Assembly (NCBI GenBank): GCA_011742915.1
Contig: JAAQTN010000006.1
Coordinates: 95,094 to 159,093 of the forward strand
Source: Billgrantia desiderata
GTDB lineage: Bacteria; Pseudomonadota; Gammaproteobacteria; Pseudomonadales; Halomonadaceae
Direction of reading: 5' to 3'
DNA length: 64,000 nucleotides
Shown here: piece after piece, positions 50,674-59,400 of the stretch
Layout of the letters: every line of letters starts with the position of its first letter
How positions within the stretch are numbered: the first letter of the stretch is position 1
Program-made: the position numbers and the translations under genes
Notes under the pieces: generated by a model
What the model was told of the DNA's origin: nothing
What the model saw: only the letters and a program-made list of their open reading frames with translations
Database searches by the model: none

Positions 50674-53419
50674 AGTCGGGGAGGCTTTCCAGACGTAACC
50701 TCTGCCACTCGCTCTCCGGCTCGTTGAGCCGCAGCACGGCGTCCACCACCTGCTCCTCCATGTTGTAGCGGCAGCGAAAGCCCAGATGCTTCATCAGGGC
50801 CCGCATGGGGTGGTTGTCGACCATCACCTTGCCGATCATCTCCAGCGTGCCGACGCTCTTGCAGTAAGCGATCATCTTGCGCATCAACAGGCTGCCGAGC
50901 CCCTGCCCGGCCATGTCGTCGCGCACGATGATCGAGAACTCGGTGCGGATGTTGTCCGGGTCGTTCCACACCCGGACCACCCCCAGCATCTCCTTGCCGC
51001 CGTCTTCCTTCTGGTGCTCGGCAATGAACGCCATCTGACGGTCGTAGTTGATGTGCGACAGGATCGACAGGTCGCGCTGGCTGAGATCGGACTTGTTGTG
51101 GAAGTAGCGAAAGCGAATGCTCTCCTCGGAGAGCTGACTGTGGAAGCTGGTGATTAGGGGCGCGTCCTCGGCGCGAATGGGGCGCACCTCGACCTGCATG
51201 CCGTTGTTGAGCGTCACCCACTCTCGCAGCTCTTCCGGGTAAGGCATGATCGCGAAGCGAGCCGGGGTGCCGAGATCGAGGGCGAAATCCACCGCCACCA
51301 CCCCGTCGCGGTTGAGCAGCAACGGGTTGAGCTCGAGCCCGCGCAGTTCGAGCAGATCCGAGGCCATCTGCGAGAGCTTGACCAGTAGCTGGCACAGCCG
51401 CTGCAGGTCGCGCTCCGGATCGCTGGAGTGCTCGCGAATCAGCCGCGCGGCATGGGTGCGCCCCACCACGTCCGCCGCCAGGGTCATGTTCAGCGGCGGC
51501 AGTGCCACCTGTCGGTCGGCCAGGATGTTGACCTTGTAGCCACCGATGCCGAACACGATGAGCGGACCGAACACCGGGTCGCGGGTGATGCCGGCACAGA
51601 TCTGCATCGACTGCTTGCCCCGCTGCATGGACTGCAGGCAGTACTCGCGGATCTTCACCGGGGGGAATTTCTCGTGCACCTTGTGCCCCAGCCGGGTGAG
51701 GCCTTCCGCTACCTGCTGGGGATCCTGCAGGTCCTGCAGCAACCCCGCTGAAATACGGTGAGGGTGCTTGCGGTAGCGAAACGGCCGGCAGTTGCCGTCA
51801 TGCACCACCTTGAGCGCCCAGGGCCCTTCGAGATTCCGAGCCGCGGCAGCGGCTTCCTCGGGCGTGTGCACGTAGCGGCTCGACGCCACGGGGATGCCGT
51901 AGGCCTCCAGCACCTGGGCGGTCTCGGAGTGGGACAGCATCTCGCGCCCCTCTGCCCTGGCCTGCTCGATCAGGGTGCGGCAGCGGGCGCGAATGTCGGG
52001 CGTGGTACTGAACGGCAGGCTGGGCGGGGTTTCCTGCAGCAGCGCCTGCACGCGCTGGTAGTCGACCATGTGCATGAAGGCCTTGACCGCCTTCTCCGGC
52101 GAAACGTAGGTCGGTATGCCCGCCAGGCTGCACTCGTGACGCGCGTAGAGAGCGCCTTCGAGCCCCATCCAACTGGTCAGCAGGTTGCGCTTGAAGCGCT
52201 TGCGGTTGGCGATCAGCGCCTGGGCGGTGACCTTCGACGGGGCCAGACGCGTGGGGGCATGCACCACAAGCACCGCGTCGACCCCGGGGTCGGCGGCGAC
52301 GATCTCCAGGGCGTCGACGAAGCGCTCCGGTGTGGCGTTGCCGCCCAGATCCACCGGATTCTCGCCGGGCTTGCTCATGTCGAAGTCGCCCTTGCGCAGC
52401 GCCGCGCGGGTCTCCTGGCTGAAGCTGGCCAGGGTGCCCCCCGCGCTGATCAGCTTGTCGATGGCGAGCATGGCGGGCCCCAGGCCGTTGGAGACGATGG
52501 CCAGGCGGTCGCCCTTGAGCGGCCGCATCTGCGACAGCGTCATCAGTGCATCGAACAGCTCGTCGGAGTCGTTGACCCGCACCACGCCGGCGCGGGACAA
52601 GGCGGCATCGAATACTACGTCGCGGTTGGCGATGCCCGGCGTGGGCGGCATGCCGGAAAGGTCGGACTGCGGTGTGCGCCCGCTCTTGATCGCCAGCACC
52701 AGGCGATTGCGCGAGGCATCGCGCAGGGCGGTCATGAAGTGCAGGGAGTCCTGGATACGCTCGAGATGCAGCAGGATGGCCTGGGTCGGGGCGTACTGGT
52801 TGATGTAGTCGATCAGGTCGGGAAGCATGACGTCGACGCTGTCGCCTACCGTGATCAGATGCGAAAAGCCGATGCCGCGACCCGCCGCCCAGTCGATCAT
52901 GGCGTTACCGAGCATGCCCGACTGCCCGAGATAGGCGACCTTGCCGGCCTTGACCGGCTGGCTGGCATAGGAGGCGTTGATCCGGCGACCCGGCACGATC
53001 AGTCCCATGCATTCGGGGCCGAGCACACGGAGGCCCGATTCGCGTGCCGCCGTGAGCATGCGCTCACGGATCGATCCCTTGTCGTCTTCGGCTTCGTCCA
53101 GGTGAGCACCGCCGGACAGCACAACGGCCGCCTTGACACCGATTCTGCCGAGTCGCGATATCACCTTGGGCAGGGTGTCGGCCGGGGTACACACCACTGC
53201 CAGGTCCGGCGTCTCCGGCAGCTCGGCGATGCGCGACACGCAGGGCTGCTCGAAGACCGACTCGTAGCCCCTGCGGTTGACCGCCCACAGCCTGCCGGGA
53301 AACCCCGCTTCCTGGAGATTCCGGATCACGATACCGCCGATCGAATGGGGCTTTTCCGAGGCGCCGATCACCGCGATGGTGCGCGGTTCGAAGAAGTGGC
53401 GCAGGAACCGGGTGCTCAA
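50672..53419 (-). CDS. Pat-type protein lysine acetyltransferase (ACD-GNAT fusion)
   Basis: 915 aa: an NDP-forming acyl-CoA synthetase-like part (CoA-binding FEPRTIAVIGASEKPHSIGG; ligase-like domains to about 700 with an ATP-grasp section) fused to a C-terminal GNAT domain (about 735-890, GLGSLLMRKMIAYCKSVG). This is the Pat/PatZ (YfiQ) layout, which acetylates lysines of enzymes such as acetyl-CoA synthetase. The phosphohistidine of true synthetases (SHTG) is replaced (PPTPGIANRD), so ligase activity is unlikely. The start is TTG at 53419 with GGAGG 7 bases upstream. Confidence 0.9.
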   Translation of the reverse strand: MSTRFLRHFFEPRTIAVIGASEKPHSIGGIVIRNLQEAGFPGRLWAVNRRGYESVFEQPCVSRIAELPETPDLAVVCTPADTLPKVISRLGRIGVKAAVVLSGGAHLDEAEDDKGSIRERMLTAARESGLRVLGPECMGLIVPGRRINASYASQPVKAGKVAYLGQSGMLGNAMIDWAAGRGIGFSHLITVGDSVDVMLPDLIDYINQYAPTQAILLHLERIQDSLHFMTALRDASRNRLVLAIKSGRTPQSDLSGMPPTPGIANRDVVFDAALSRAGVVRVNDSDELFDALMTLSQMRPLKGDRLAIVSNGLGPAMLAIDKLISAGGTLASFSQETRAALRKGDFDMSKPGENPVDLGGNATPERFVDALEIVAADPGVDAVLVVHAPTRLAPSKVTAQALIANRKRFKRNLLTSWMGLEGALYARHECSLAGIPTYVSPEKAVKAFMHMVDYQRVQALLQETPPSLPFSTTPDIRARCRTLIEQARAEGREMLSHSETAQVLEAYGIPVASSRYVHTPEEAAAAARNLEGPWALKVVHDGNCRPFRYRKHPHRISAGLLQDLQDPQQVAEGLTRLGHKVHEKFPPVKIREYCLQSMQRGKQSMQICAGITRDPVFGPLIVFGIGGYKVNILADRQVALPPLNMTLAADVVGRTHAARLIREHSSDPERDLQRLCQLLVKLSQMASDLLELRGLELNPLLLNRDGVVAVDFALDLGTPARFAIMPYPEELREWVTLNNGMQVEVRPIRAEDAPLITSFHSQLSEESIRFRYFHNKSDLSQRDLSILSHINYDRQMAFIAEHQKEDGGKEMLGVVRVWNDPDNIRTEFSIIVRDDMAGQGLGSLLMRKMIAYCKSVGTLEMIGKVMVDNHPMRALMKHLGFRCRYNMEEQVVDAVLRLNEPESEWQRLRLESLPD

Positions 53420-53528
53420 GACGTTGCCTCCACCAGGACATGAAGATGCTTCCCTGTGTACGACTTATTGACACTGTTGTGCAAGGGCTTGCGCGCATTA
53501 AGGTGACTTCAGTCACTCTGGAGTTCAT

Positions 53529-54464
53529 ATGATCACGGCGTTCATCTCGCATCCCGACTGCGACCTTCACCATATGGGCCCGGAGCACCCCGAAAGCCCC
53601 CTGCGTCTCGAAGCCATTCGCGCCCGCCTCGCCCTCAGCGGACTGTTGCAGCAGACCATGCAGTCGGAAGCGCGTCCGGCCAGTGAAGAGGAGCTGGCCA
53701 GGGTCCATCCGCTGCGCCATCTACGTGCCCTGGACAAGTGCGTTCCCGCAACGGGCATCGTCACGCTGGACAGCGATACCCTGATGAACCCCGACAGCCT
53801 CAGCGCTGCCCGCGTAGCGGCGGGCGCGGTGATCCGCGGGGTCGATCAGGTCTATCGCGGCCAGGCCGACAACGTCTTCTGCGCCGTACGCCCGCCCGGC
53901 CACCACGCCGAGGCCACCGACGCCATGGGCTTCTGTTTCTACAACAACGTCGCGGTCGGCGCCGCCCATGCCCGCGCGCGCCACGGCGTACGCCGTATCG
54001 CGATCCTCGATTTCGACGTGCACCAGTGCAACGGCACCATCGACATCTTCAAGGACGACCCCGACATCCTGATCTGCACCAGTTTCCAGTACCCCTTCTA
54101 CCCCTGGCGCTACCTGCGCAGCGAGTGGCAGAACGTGGTCAACACGCCGCTCGAGGCAGGCACCGACAGTGCCGCCTTCCGCAAGGCGATCGAGGACGAC
54201 TGGCTGCCGGCGCTGCATGCCTTCAAGCCCGAGCTGGTACTCGTCTCGGCCGGTTTCGACGCGCATCGCGAAGACCCCCTGGCCGAGCTCTGCCTGGAAG
54301 ACGAGGACTACTACTGGATCACCCGGCTGGCGCTGGACATCGCCGCGCTGTATGCCGACAACCGCCTGGTCTCGGTACTCGAGGGCGGCTACGACCTGGA
54401 TTCGCTGGGGCGCAGCGTAGAGGCACACGTCAAGGCACTGCTGGGGTTGCCCTTCGAGCAGTGA
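53529..54464 (+). CDS. Histone deacetylase-family deacetylase
   Basis: 311-aa zinc hydrolase of the HDAC/acetoin-utilisation/acetylpolyamine amidohydrolase superfamily. The catalytic His pair is in RPPGHHAEA, zinc ligands Asp and His in DFDVHQCNGT and Asp in SAGFDAHRED, and the active-site Tyr in LEGGYDL, so it appears functional. It is divergent from the Pat-type acetyltransferase with 109 bp between, suggesting a shared acetylation/deacetylation theme. GGAG precedes the ATG. Confidence 0.9.
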   Translation: MITAFISHPDCDLHHMGPEHPESPLRLEAIRARLALSGLLQQTMQSEARPASEEELARVHPLRHLRALDKCVPATGIVTLDSDTLMNPDSLSAARVAAGAVIRGVDQVYRGQADNVFCAVRPPGHHAEATDAMGFCFYNNVAVGAAHARARHGVRRIAILDFDVHQCNGTIDIFKDDPDILICTSFQYPFYPWRYLRSEWQNVVNTPLEAGTDSAAFRKAIEDDWLPALHAFKPELVLVSAGFDAHREDPLAELCLEDEDYYWITRLALDIAALYADNRLVSVLEGGYDLDSLGRSVEAHVKALLGLPFEQ

Positions 54465-54564
54465 GCCGTCGGCGCCAGGCAAGCCAGGGGCGTGTTGGTG
54501 CGAGGCACGCCGCCCCTTCTGTGGTACGCTTTGAGAAACTCTGTTTCCAATAGTGAACCGACCC

Positions 54565-55197
54565 ATGCCCGCCAATACCGATCAGCAGGCTGCACTGCGC
54601 ATCGCCTCGGGACGCAAGCCGTTCGTCGAGCCCCTGCGCCTAGGGGAGCGACTCAAGGAAATTCGCCTGTCCAACCAGTGGACGCTGGAGGATGTCAGCC
54701 AGCGCACGGGGCTGGCCCGCTCCACCCTGTCCAAGATCGAGAACAACCAGATCTCGCCGACGTTCACCGCCGTACAGAAACTCATCAACGGTCTGGGCAT
54801 CGATCTTCCTCAGCTGCTCACCCCACCCAAGGTGCAGACACGCACCATGGGCCGCCGCGACCTGACCCGCCAGGGCGAAGGCGAACGCCACCCGACCCCT
54901 ACCTACGAGCATGAACTGCTCAGCTGCGAGCTGGCCCAGAAGCGCATGATCCCCTTCAAGACCATCGTGCGGGCGCGCAGCTTCGAAGAGTTCAGCGAGT
55001 GGGTGCGTCACGACGGGGAGGAGTTCCTGATGGTGCTGGAGGGCGAGATTCGCCTCTATACCGAATTCTACGAGCCGCTGCAGCTCTCCCGCGGCGACAG
55101 CATCTATTTCGACAGCGACATGGGCCACGCGCTGGTCTCGGTGAGCGAAGACGATGCAGTGGTGCTGTCGGTCTGCACCCGTGGCGATGCCGTTTGA
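54565..55197 (+). CDS. XRE-family regulator with C-terminal cupin
   Basis: About 210 aa. An HTH (LGERLKEIRLSNQWTLEDVS, RTGLARSTLSKIENNQISPT) is joined to a cupin sensor domain (about 125-205, EEFLMVLEGEIRLYTEFYEP, LSRGDSIYFDSDMGHAL). Such proteins sense small molecules and often control amino-acid, polyamine or sulfur genes. ATG 54565 is chosen; GTG 54553 is in frame and neither has a clear ribosome-binding site. Target unknown; it lies between the deacetylase and DUF1244 genes. Confidence 0.88.
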   Translation: MPANTDQQAALRIASGRKPFVEPLRLGERLKEIRLSNQWTLEDVSQRTGLARSTLSKIENNQISPTFTAVQKLINGLGIDLPQLLTPPKVQTRTMGRRDLTRQGEGERHPTPTYEHELLSCELAQKRMIPFKTIVRARSFEEFSEWVRHDGEEFLMVLEGEIRLYTEFYEPLQLSRGDSIYFDSDMGHALVSVSEDDAVVLSVCTRGDAV

Positions 55198-55252
55198 GCC
55201 CACCGGCGCAGCAGTTTTGCTATCCTGAGGCGATTTCAACAGGAGCCAACGT

Positions 55253-55573
55253 ATGCAGCATCTCGACGACGCCACCCGCACTCAGCTCGAGGCCGCCGCC
55301 TTCCGCCGCCTGCTCCGGCATCTGGACGCCAACAAGGACGTGCAGAACATCGACCTGATGATTCTCGCCGACTTCTGCCGCAACTGCCTGTCGAAGTGGC
55401 TGGTGGCGGCCGCCGACGAACAGGGTGCCGAACTCGACTACGAAACGGCACGCGACTACGTCTATGGCATGCCCTACGAGGAGTGGAAGGCCAAGTATCA
55501 GCGCCAGGCCACGCCGGAGCAGCTGGCCGCCTTCGAGGAGCGTCAGGCGCGCAAGCGGGAGTCGAGCTCATGA
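55253..55573 (+). CDS. DUF1244 protein
   Basis: 106-aa member of the DUF1244 family, small helical protein of unknown function, recognised by AAAFRRLLRHLDANKDVQNI, DLMILADFCRNCLSKW and YGMPYEEWKAKYQ. CAGGAG lies upstream of the ATG. The stop overlaps moaB by ATGA, joining it to the molybdopterin genes. Confidence 0.88.
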   Translation: MQHLDDATRTQLEAAAFRRLLRHLDANKDVQNIDLMILADFCRNCLSKWLVAAADEQGAELDYETARDYVYGMPYEEWKAKYQRQATPEQLAAFEERQARKRESSS

Positions 55574-56091
55574 GCGAGACGATGATTCCGCTCAACGTGG
55601 CAGTGCTCACCATTTCCGACACCCGCGACTTCAACAACGACCGCAGCGGTGCCCTGCTCGCCGAGCGGTTGACCGAAGCCGGACACCGGCTGGCCGAGCG
55701 CCGTATCGTCATCGACGACGTCTACCGTATCCGCGCGGTGGTATCGGAGTGGATCGCCAACCCCGAGGTCCAGGTGATCCTGACCACCGGGGGCACCGGC
55801 TTCACCGGTCGCGACTCCACCCCTGAGGCGATATCGGTGCTGCTGGACAAGCGCATCGAGGGGTTCGGCGAGCAGTTCCGCCAGCTCTCCTGGCAGGAGG
55901 TCGGCAGCTCGACCATCCAGAGTCGCTGCCTCGGCGGCCTGGCCAACGCCACGGTGATCTTCTGCCTGCCAGGTTCCAGCGGAGCCTGTCGCACCGCCTG
56001 GGACGGGCTGCTCGCCGAGCAGCTCGACAGCCGCCACAAGCCGTGCAATTTCGCCAATCTGGTCATTCCGGAGCGAGGCCAGCATGTCTGA
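55570..56091 (+). CDS. moaB: Molybdopterin adenylyltransferase-like protein MoaB
   Basis: MogA/MoaB fold protein of molybdenum cofactor synthesis. Motifs: LTISDTRDFNNDRSG, ILTTGGTGFTGRDSTPEAI and CLPGSSGACRTAWDGLL. 173 aa. It overlaps DUF1244 (ATGA) at its start and moeA by 8 bp at its end, forming a tight operon. Confidence 0.93.
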   Translation: MSETMIPLNVAVLTISDTRDFNNDRSGALLAERLTEAGHRLAERRIVIDDVYRIRAVVSEWIANPEVQVILTTGGTGFTGRDSTPEAISVLLDKRIEGFGEQFRQLSWQEVGSSTIQSRCLGGLANATVIFCLPGSSGACRTAWDGLLAEQLDSRHKPCNFANLVIPERGQHV

Positions 56092-57292
56092 ACTGCAATC
56101 CGTCGAGGCGGCCCTGGCTGCCCTGCTCGAGGGTGTCGTCGCCGTCGATGCGGAAATCGTCGACTGCACCCAGGCCAGCCGTCGGGTGCTGGCCGACGAG
56201 GTCATTGCCCGGCTCGACGTGCCCCCGTTTCACAACAGCGCCATGGACGGCTATGCGTTGCATCATGCAGATGCCGGTCAGCGCCTGCCGATCGTCCAGC
56301 GGGTTGCCGCCGGTGTCTCGCCGCAGCCGCTCATGCGGGGCACCTGCGCGCGCATCTTCACCGGGGCCGAGCTTCCGCAAGGCGCCGACTGCGTGGTGAT
56401 GCAGGAGCAGGTCGAGGTCGTCGGCGACGCCGCCGACATACCGGCCCAGGTACCGGCCGACAACAACGTGCGCCATCGCGGCAGCGACGTGGCGGCCGGT
56501 GCGGTGCTGCTCGAGGTCGGCCACCGCCTGGATGCCGCTGCACTCGGGCACCTGGCCAGCCAGGGCGTGGTCGAGGTAGCGGTACGGCGACGGCCACGGG
56601 TCGCGCTGCTCAACAGCGGCGACGAGATCGTCGAGCCCGGCCGGCCGCTGGCGGCCGGTCAGATCTACAACACCAATCGGCCCATGTTGAAGGAACTGCT
56701 GGAGCGCTTCGGCGCCGAGGTCACTTTCATCACCACCATGCCCGACGATGCCGAAGGCACTCGCGCCATGCTGGCGCTGGCCGCCGACCAGGCCGAGGTG
56801 GTCGTCACGACCGGTGGCGTCAGCGTCGGTGAGGAAGACCACGTCAAGGCCGCCATCGAAGAGATCGGCCGGCTCGACCTCTGGCGCCTGGCTCTCAAGC
56901 CCGGCAAACCGCTGGCGCTGGGCCGGCTCGATGCCAGCGACGGGCGCGAGGTGCGCTTCGTCGGACTGCCCGGCAATCCGGTTTCCAGTTTCGTTGCCGC
57001 CTGGCTGTTCCTGCGGCCGTTGATGGGCGCCCTGCTCGCCTGCCCTGCCCTGGCCACGCTGCCTACCCTGAGTGCGCGGGCCGACTTCTCCACCCGTGCC
57101 GGACCGCGGCGGCACTACATGCGGGTGGCGCTGAACATGGCCCAGGGCGGGGTCACCGCTCACGCCTTTCCCGATCAGGGCTCCGGCGTGCTCTCCTCCT
57201 GCGTCAAGGCCGATGCGCTGGCGGTGGTGCCGGCCAACGCCCAGGTCAACCCGGGCGACAGGATCGACTGCCTATGGTTGCGGGTCGATTGA
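56084..57292 (+). CDS. moeA: Molybdopterin molybdenumtransferase MoeA
   Basis: Inserts molybdate into adenylated molybdopterin. Motifs: FHNSAMDGYALHHAD, GCARIFTGAELPQGADCVVM-type region (RIFTGAELPQGADCVV), VVTTGGVSVGEEDHVKAAI, LALKPGKPLALG and GLPGNPVSSFVAAWLF. 402 aa, normal. It overlaps moaB by 8 bp at its start and the convergent acpH by 21 bp at its end. Confidence 0.96.
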   Translation: MSELQSVEAALAALLEGVVAVDAEIVDCTQASRRVLADEVIARLDVPPFHNSAMDGYALHHADAGQRLPIVQRVAAGVSPQPLMRGTCARIFTGAELPQGADCVVMQEQVEVVGDAADIPAQVPADNNVRHRGSDVAAGAVLLEVGHRLDAAALGHLASQGVVEVAVRRRPRVALLNSGDEIVEPGRPLAAGQIYNTNRPMLKELLERFGAEVTFITTMPDDAEGTRAMLALAADQAEVVVTTGGVSVGEEDHVKAAIEEIGRLDLWRLALKPGKPLALGRLDASDGREVRFVGLPGNPVSSFVAAWLFLRPLMGALLACPALATLPTLSARADFSTRAGPRRHYMRVALNMAQGGVTAHAFPDQGSGVLSSCVKADALAVVPANAQVNPGDRIDCLWLRVD

Positions 57293-57865
57293 GCGCTTGC
57301 CCGGCGCGGCTTCCAGCGCTTCGATGACGGCCGGCCACAGCCGGTCGAAGTCGCGCTGCAGGTTGCCGTAGTCCGCCTCCAGCCAGGGTACCAGGGCGGC
57401 CAGTCGATTGGGGCCCGACAGGCGATTGCCGATGCCCCGTACGGCGTCGCAGGTGAAGGTGAAGTCGGCGTAGCGGTGCAGCCAGTCCTGGGCGACCAGG
57501 GCCGGAATCATCCGCTCCAGGCGAGCCGGTGCGGGCCGGTGGCTCAGCACGCGATAGCTGCGCAGCACCAGGCGAGACTCCTGGGTTTCCAGCTCGAGCT
57601 CACGGGCCACGAAATGATCCCACAGCAGGTCCAGCGCGATGCCGGCGTAGCGGCGATGCTCGGCAGGCGCACGTCTGCGTGCCGACAGCACGACCGGATG
57701 CCCGTCGACGAAGGCATCGACCCGGCGATGATGGCGAATGCCCAGCGCCACCTCGGCTGGCCAGGCGGAAAGGTCGCTGCCCTTGACCCCATCGGCGATA
57801 AGATTGCCGTAGAGAAAGTCGTCGCTGCCGCCGCGGGCAAGCCAGGCGTGGGCCAGGAAGTTCAT
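57272..57865 (-). CDS. acpH: Acyl carrier protein phosphodiesterase
   Basis: HD-like hydrolase removing 4'-phosphopantetheine from ACP. The family N-terminus MNFLAHAWLAR with YGNLIADGVKG, GIRHHRRVDAFVDGHP and LLWDHFVAREL (His/Asp metal residues) is clear. 197 aa. It lies 9 bp after tusE and is probably the last gene of the tusDCBE transcript. Confidence 0.9.
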   Translation of the reverse strand: MNFLAHAWLARGGSDDFLYGNLIADGVKGSDLSAWPAEVALGIRHHRRVDAFVDGHPVVLSARRRAPAEHRRYAGIALDLLWDHFVARELELETQESRLVLRSYRVLSHRPAPARLERMIPALVAQDWLHRYADFTFTCDAVRGIGNRLSGPNRLAALVPWLEADYGNLQRDFDRLWPAVIEALEAAPGKRSIDPQP

Positions 57866-57874
57866 GTGAGGCCG

Positions 57875-58228
57875 TCAGAGGCAGTTGGCAGGTTTCGGCA
57901 GCCCGGCAAGGCGAGCCGTCACCTTGGCAGGGCTGTCGGGGAACAGGCGCATCAGATGCAGCGAGCGCCCCTTCTCCGGCCCCAGAGCCAGCCCTACCGC
58001 CTTGACCAGCGGGCGCATGGCCGGTGAGGCCTGATAGCGGGCATAGAAATCGCGGATCACCTCGATCACCTCCCAGTGCTCCTCGCCGAGTTCACGTCCC
58101 TCCTCGGCGGCCAGGGCCTCGGCCACGGCCGGCGTCCAGTCGCTGAGCTCGACGAGATAGCCTTCGGGGTCCAGGGCGATGCGTCTGTCGCCGACGTTCA
58201 GATAGCGTGCAACCTCGGTGGAAGCCAT
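57875..58228 (-). CDS. tusE: tRNA 2-thiouridine synthesis sulfur carrier TusE (DsrC family)
   Basis: Final sulfur carrier to MnmA in s2U34 tRNA modification. The conserved penultimate cysteine is in GLPKPANCL at the C-terminus. 117 aa from the ATG at 58228, which overlaps the tusB stop by one base (TGATG); the frame extends upstream to 58312 inside tusB but lacks family sequence. Confidence 0.94.
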   Translation of the reverse strand: MASTEVARYLNVGDRRIALDPEGYLVELSDWTPAVAEALAAEEGRELGEEHWEVIEVIRDFYARYQASPAMRPLVKAVGLALGPEKGRSLHLMRLFPDSPAKVTARLAGLPKPANCL

Positions 58229-58518
58229 CAGAACCAGCTCACTGTCTTGTCGGCTTCTTCGGTCAGAGTGACGAAGCCATCCACATCGACGACCTGAACG
58301 CTGGCATCGCACTGGCCCTCGAGCCCGCGTGCGTGCAGGTCTTCGCGCAAAGCGAACAGGCGCCCCTCAACCTGCTGGAAATGACGCACCTGGGACGTCA
58401 GTGCACCCAGTACGCCATCCTCGACCAGCAGCAGGCGGTCCGTGTCGCTCATGGCGGCGAGCGCTTCGCGATACACCAGGCTCGAACTGGGCGGTCGGTT
58501 GAGAATATGCAGGATCAT
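58228..58518 (-). CDS. tusB: Sulfur relay subunit TusB
   Basis: 96-aa DsrH/TusB family member of the TusBCD complex (MILHILNRPPSSSLVYREAL, LLLVEDGVLGAL, GFVTLTEEADKTVSWF). It is the third gene in the tusDCBE order, 27 bp after tusC. Confidence 0.92.
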   Translation of the reverse strand: MILHILNRPPSSSLVYREALAAMSDTDRLLLVEDGVLGALTSQVRHFQQVEGRLFALREDLHARGLEGQCDASVQVVDVDGFVTLTEEADKTVSWF

Positions 58519-58545
58519 GAAGCCTCACAGTGGCATCGAAGCCTA

Positions 58546-58923
58546 TCAGAAAGTCAGGATCTGCTTGTGGCCGGCAAGTAGTTCGGGAATCGCGGTGACG
58601 GGGATTCCCGAGGCCGAGAGCTGCAGGTCCTGCTGAGTCAGGCCGAAGCTCGCCAGGGCATCCTCGACGAAGAACAGCGATTCGATGTCGTACATGGCCA
58701 GCATGTCCAGGGTGGGCGCGGTGCTCTTCTGGCCCAGCGGCCCGGCTTGCTGGCCACGGGCCAGAGCCAGTACGCCATCGCTCTGGAACAGCAGCGTCAC
58801 CGACTGGCCGAAGGCCGCGGCCACCAGCGCCGCATCCAGGCCTTCGCGCAGCCAGCTGCTGCCATGCGGTGCATGGCGCAGGATGACCAGCAGATCTCCG
58901 GTGGCAAGGGCGTGTGACGACAT
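58546..58923 (-). CDS. tusC: Sulfur relay subunit TusC
   Basis: 125-aa DsrF/TusC family protein (LLVILRHAPHGSSWLREGLD, ALVAAAFGQSVTLLFQSDGV, GHKQILTF at the end). ATG 58923 has GAGGAGAA 5 bases upstream and lies 13 bp after tusD. Confidence 0.92.
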   Translation of the reverse strand: MSSHALATGDLLVILRHAPHGSSWLREGLDAALVAAAFGQSVTLLFQSDGVLALARGQQAGPLGQKSTAPTLDMLAMYDIESLFFVEDALASFGLTQQDLQLSASGIPVTAIPELLAGHKQILTF

Positions 58924-58936
58924 CCGTTCGTTCTCC

Positions 58937-59329
58937 TCAGGGGGCAAAGGTCACCAGGCGATCGACGCTCTGCCCCAGGTCGATCAACTGACCGAGCCCC
59001 GTCAGTTCGAAGGGCGGCTCGACGCTATGGCCGTGCTTGCCGTGGCGGCTGGCCTCTCGCTCGTCGAGCATGCCGCGGCGCAGAGCGGCGGCAATACACA
59101 CCTGCAACTGCGTACCATGTTCGGCATTGAGTGCGCACCAGGCATCGTGGAGATGCGGTTCGTCCTGGGGCGGTGCGGCCAGGCGGGCGGCGTTGTACAC
59201 CCCTTCATGATAGAAGAAGACGCACTCCAGGCGGTGGCCGCGGGCCAGCAGCGCCGAGGCGAAGCGCAGCGCGGAATGAGACGCCTGGCTGCTGTAGGGC
59301 GCTCCCTGGACGAGTAGAGCGTAACGCAT
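58937..59329 (-). CDS. tusD: Sulfur relay sulfurtransferase subunit TusD
   Basis: 130-aa DsrE/TusD family protein receiving sulfur from TusA. The active cysteine is in TQLQVCIAAALRRGM; LLVQGAPYSSQASHSALRFA and VFFYHEGVYNAAR are typical. First gene of the tus operon, which follows yccA after 71 bp and a hairpin. Confidence 0.93.
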   Translation of the reverse strand: MRYALLVQGAPYSSQASHSALRFASALLARGHRLECVFFYHEGVYNAARLAAPPQDEPHLHDAWCALNAEHGTQLQVCIAAALRRGMLDEREASRHGKHGHSVEPPFELTGLGQLIDLGQSVDRLVTFAP

Positions 59330-59356
59330 GGCGGTACCTGTCTTCTCAAACGCGCA

Positions 59357-59376
59357 GGCCCCGCATCAGCGGGGCC
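59357..59376 (-). terminator. Hairpin between yccA and tusD
   Basis: Perfect 8-bp stem (GGCCCCGC / GCGGGGCC), loop of four bases, 24 bp after the yccA stop on the minus strand. U-tract is weak, so it may attenuate rather than end transcription into tusD. Confidence 0.55.
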
Positions 59377-59400
59377 CGGCGATACCCTCGTGATCGGCGA

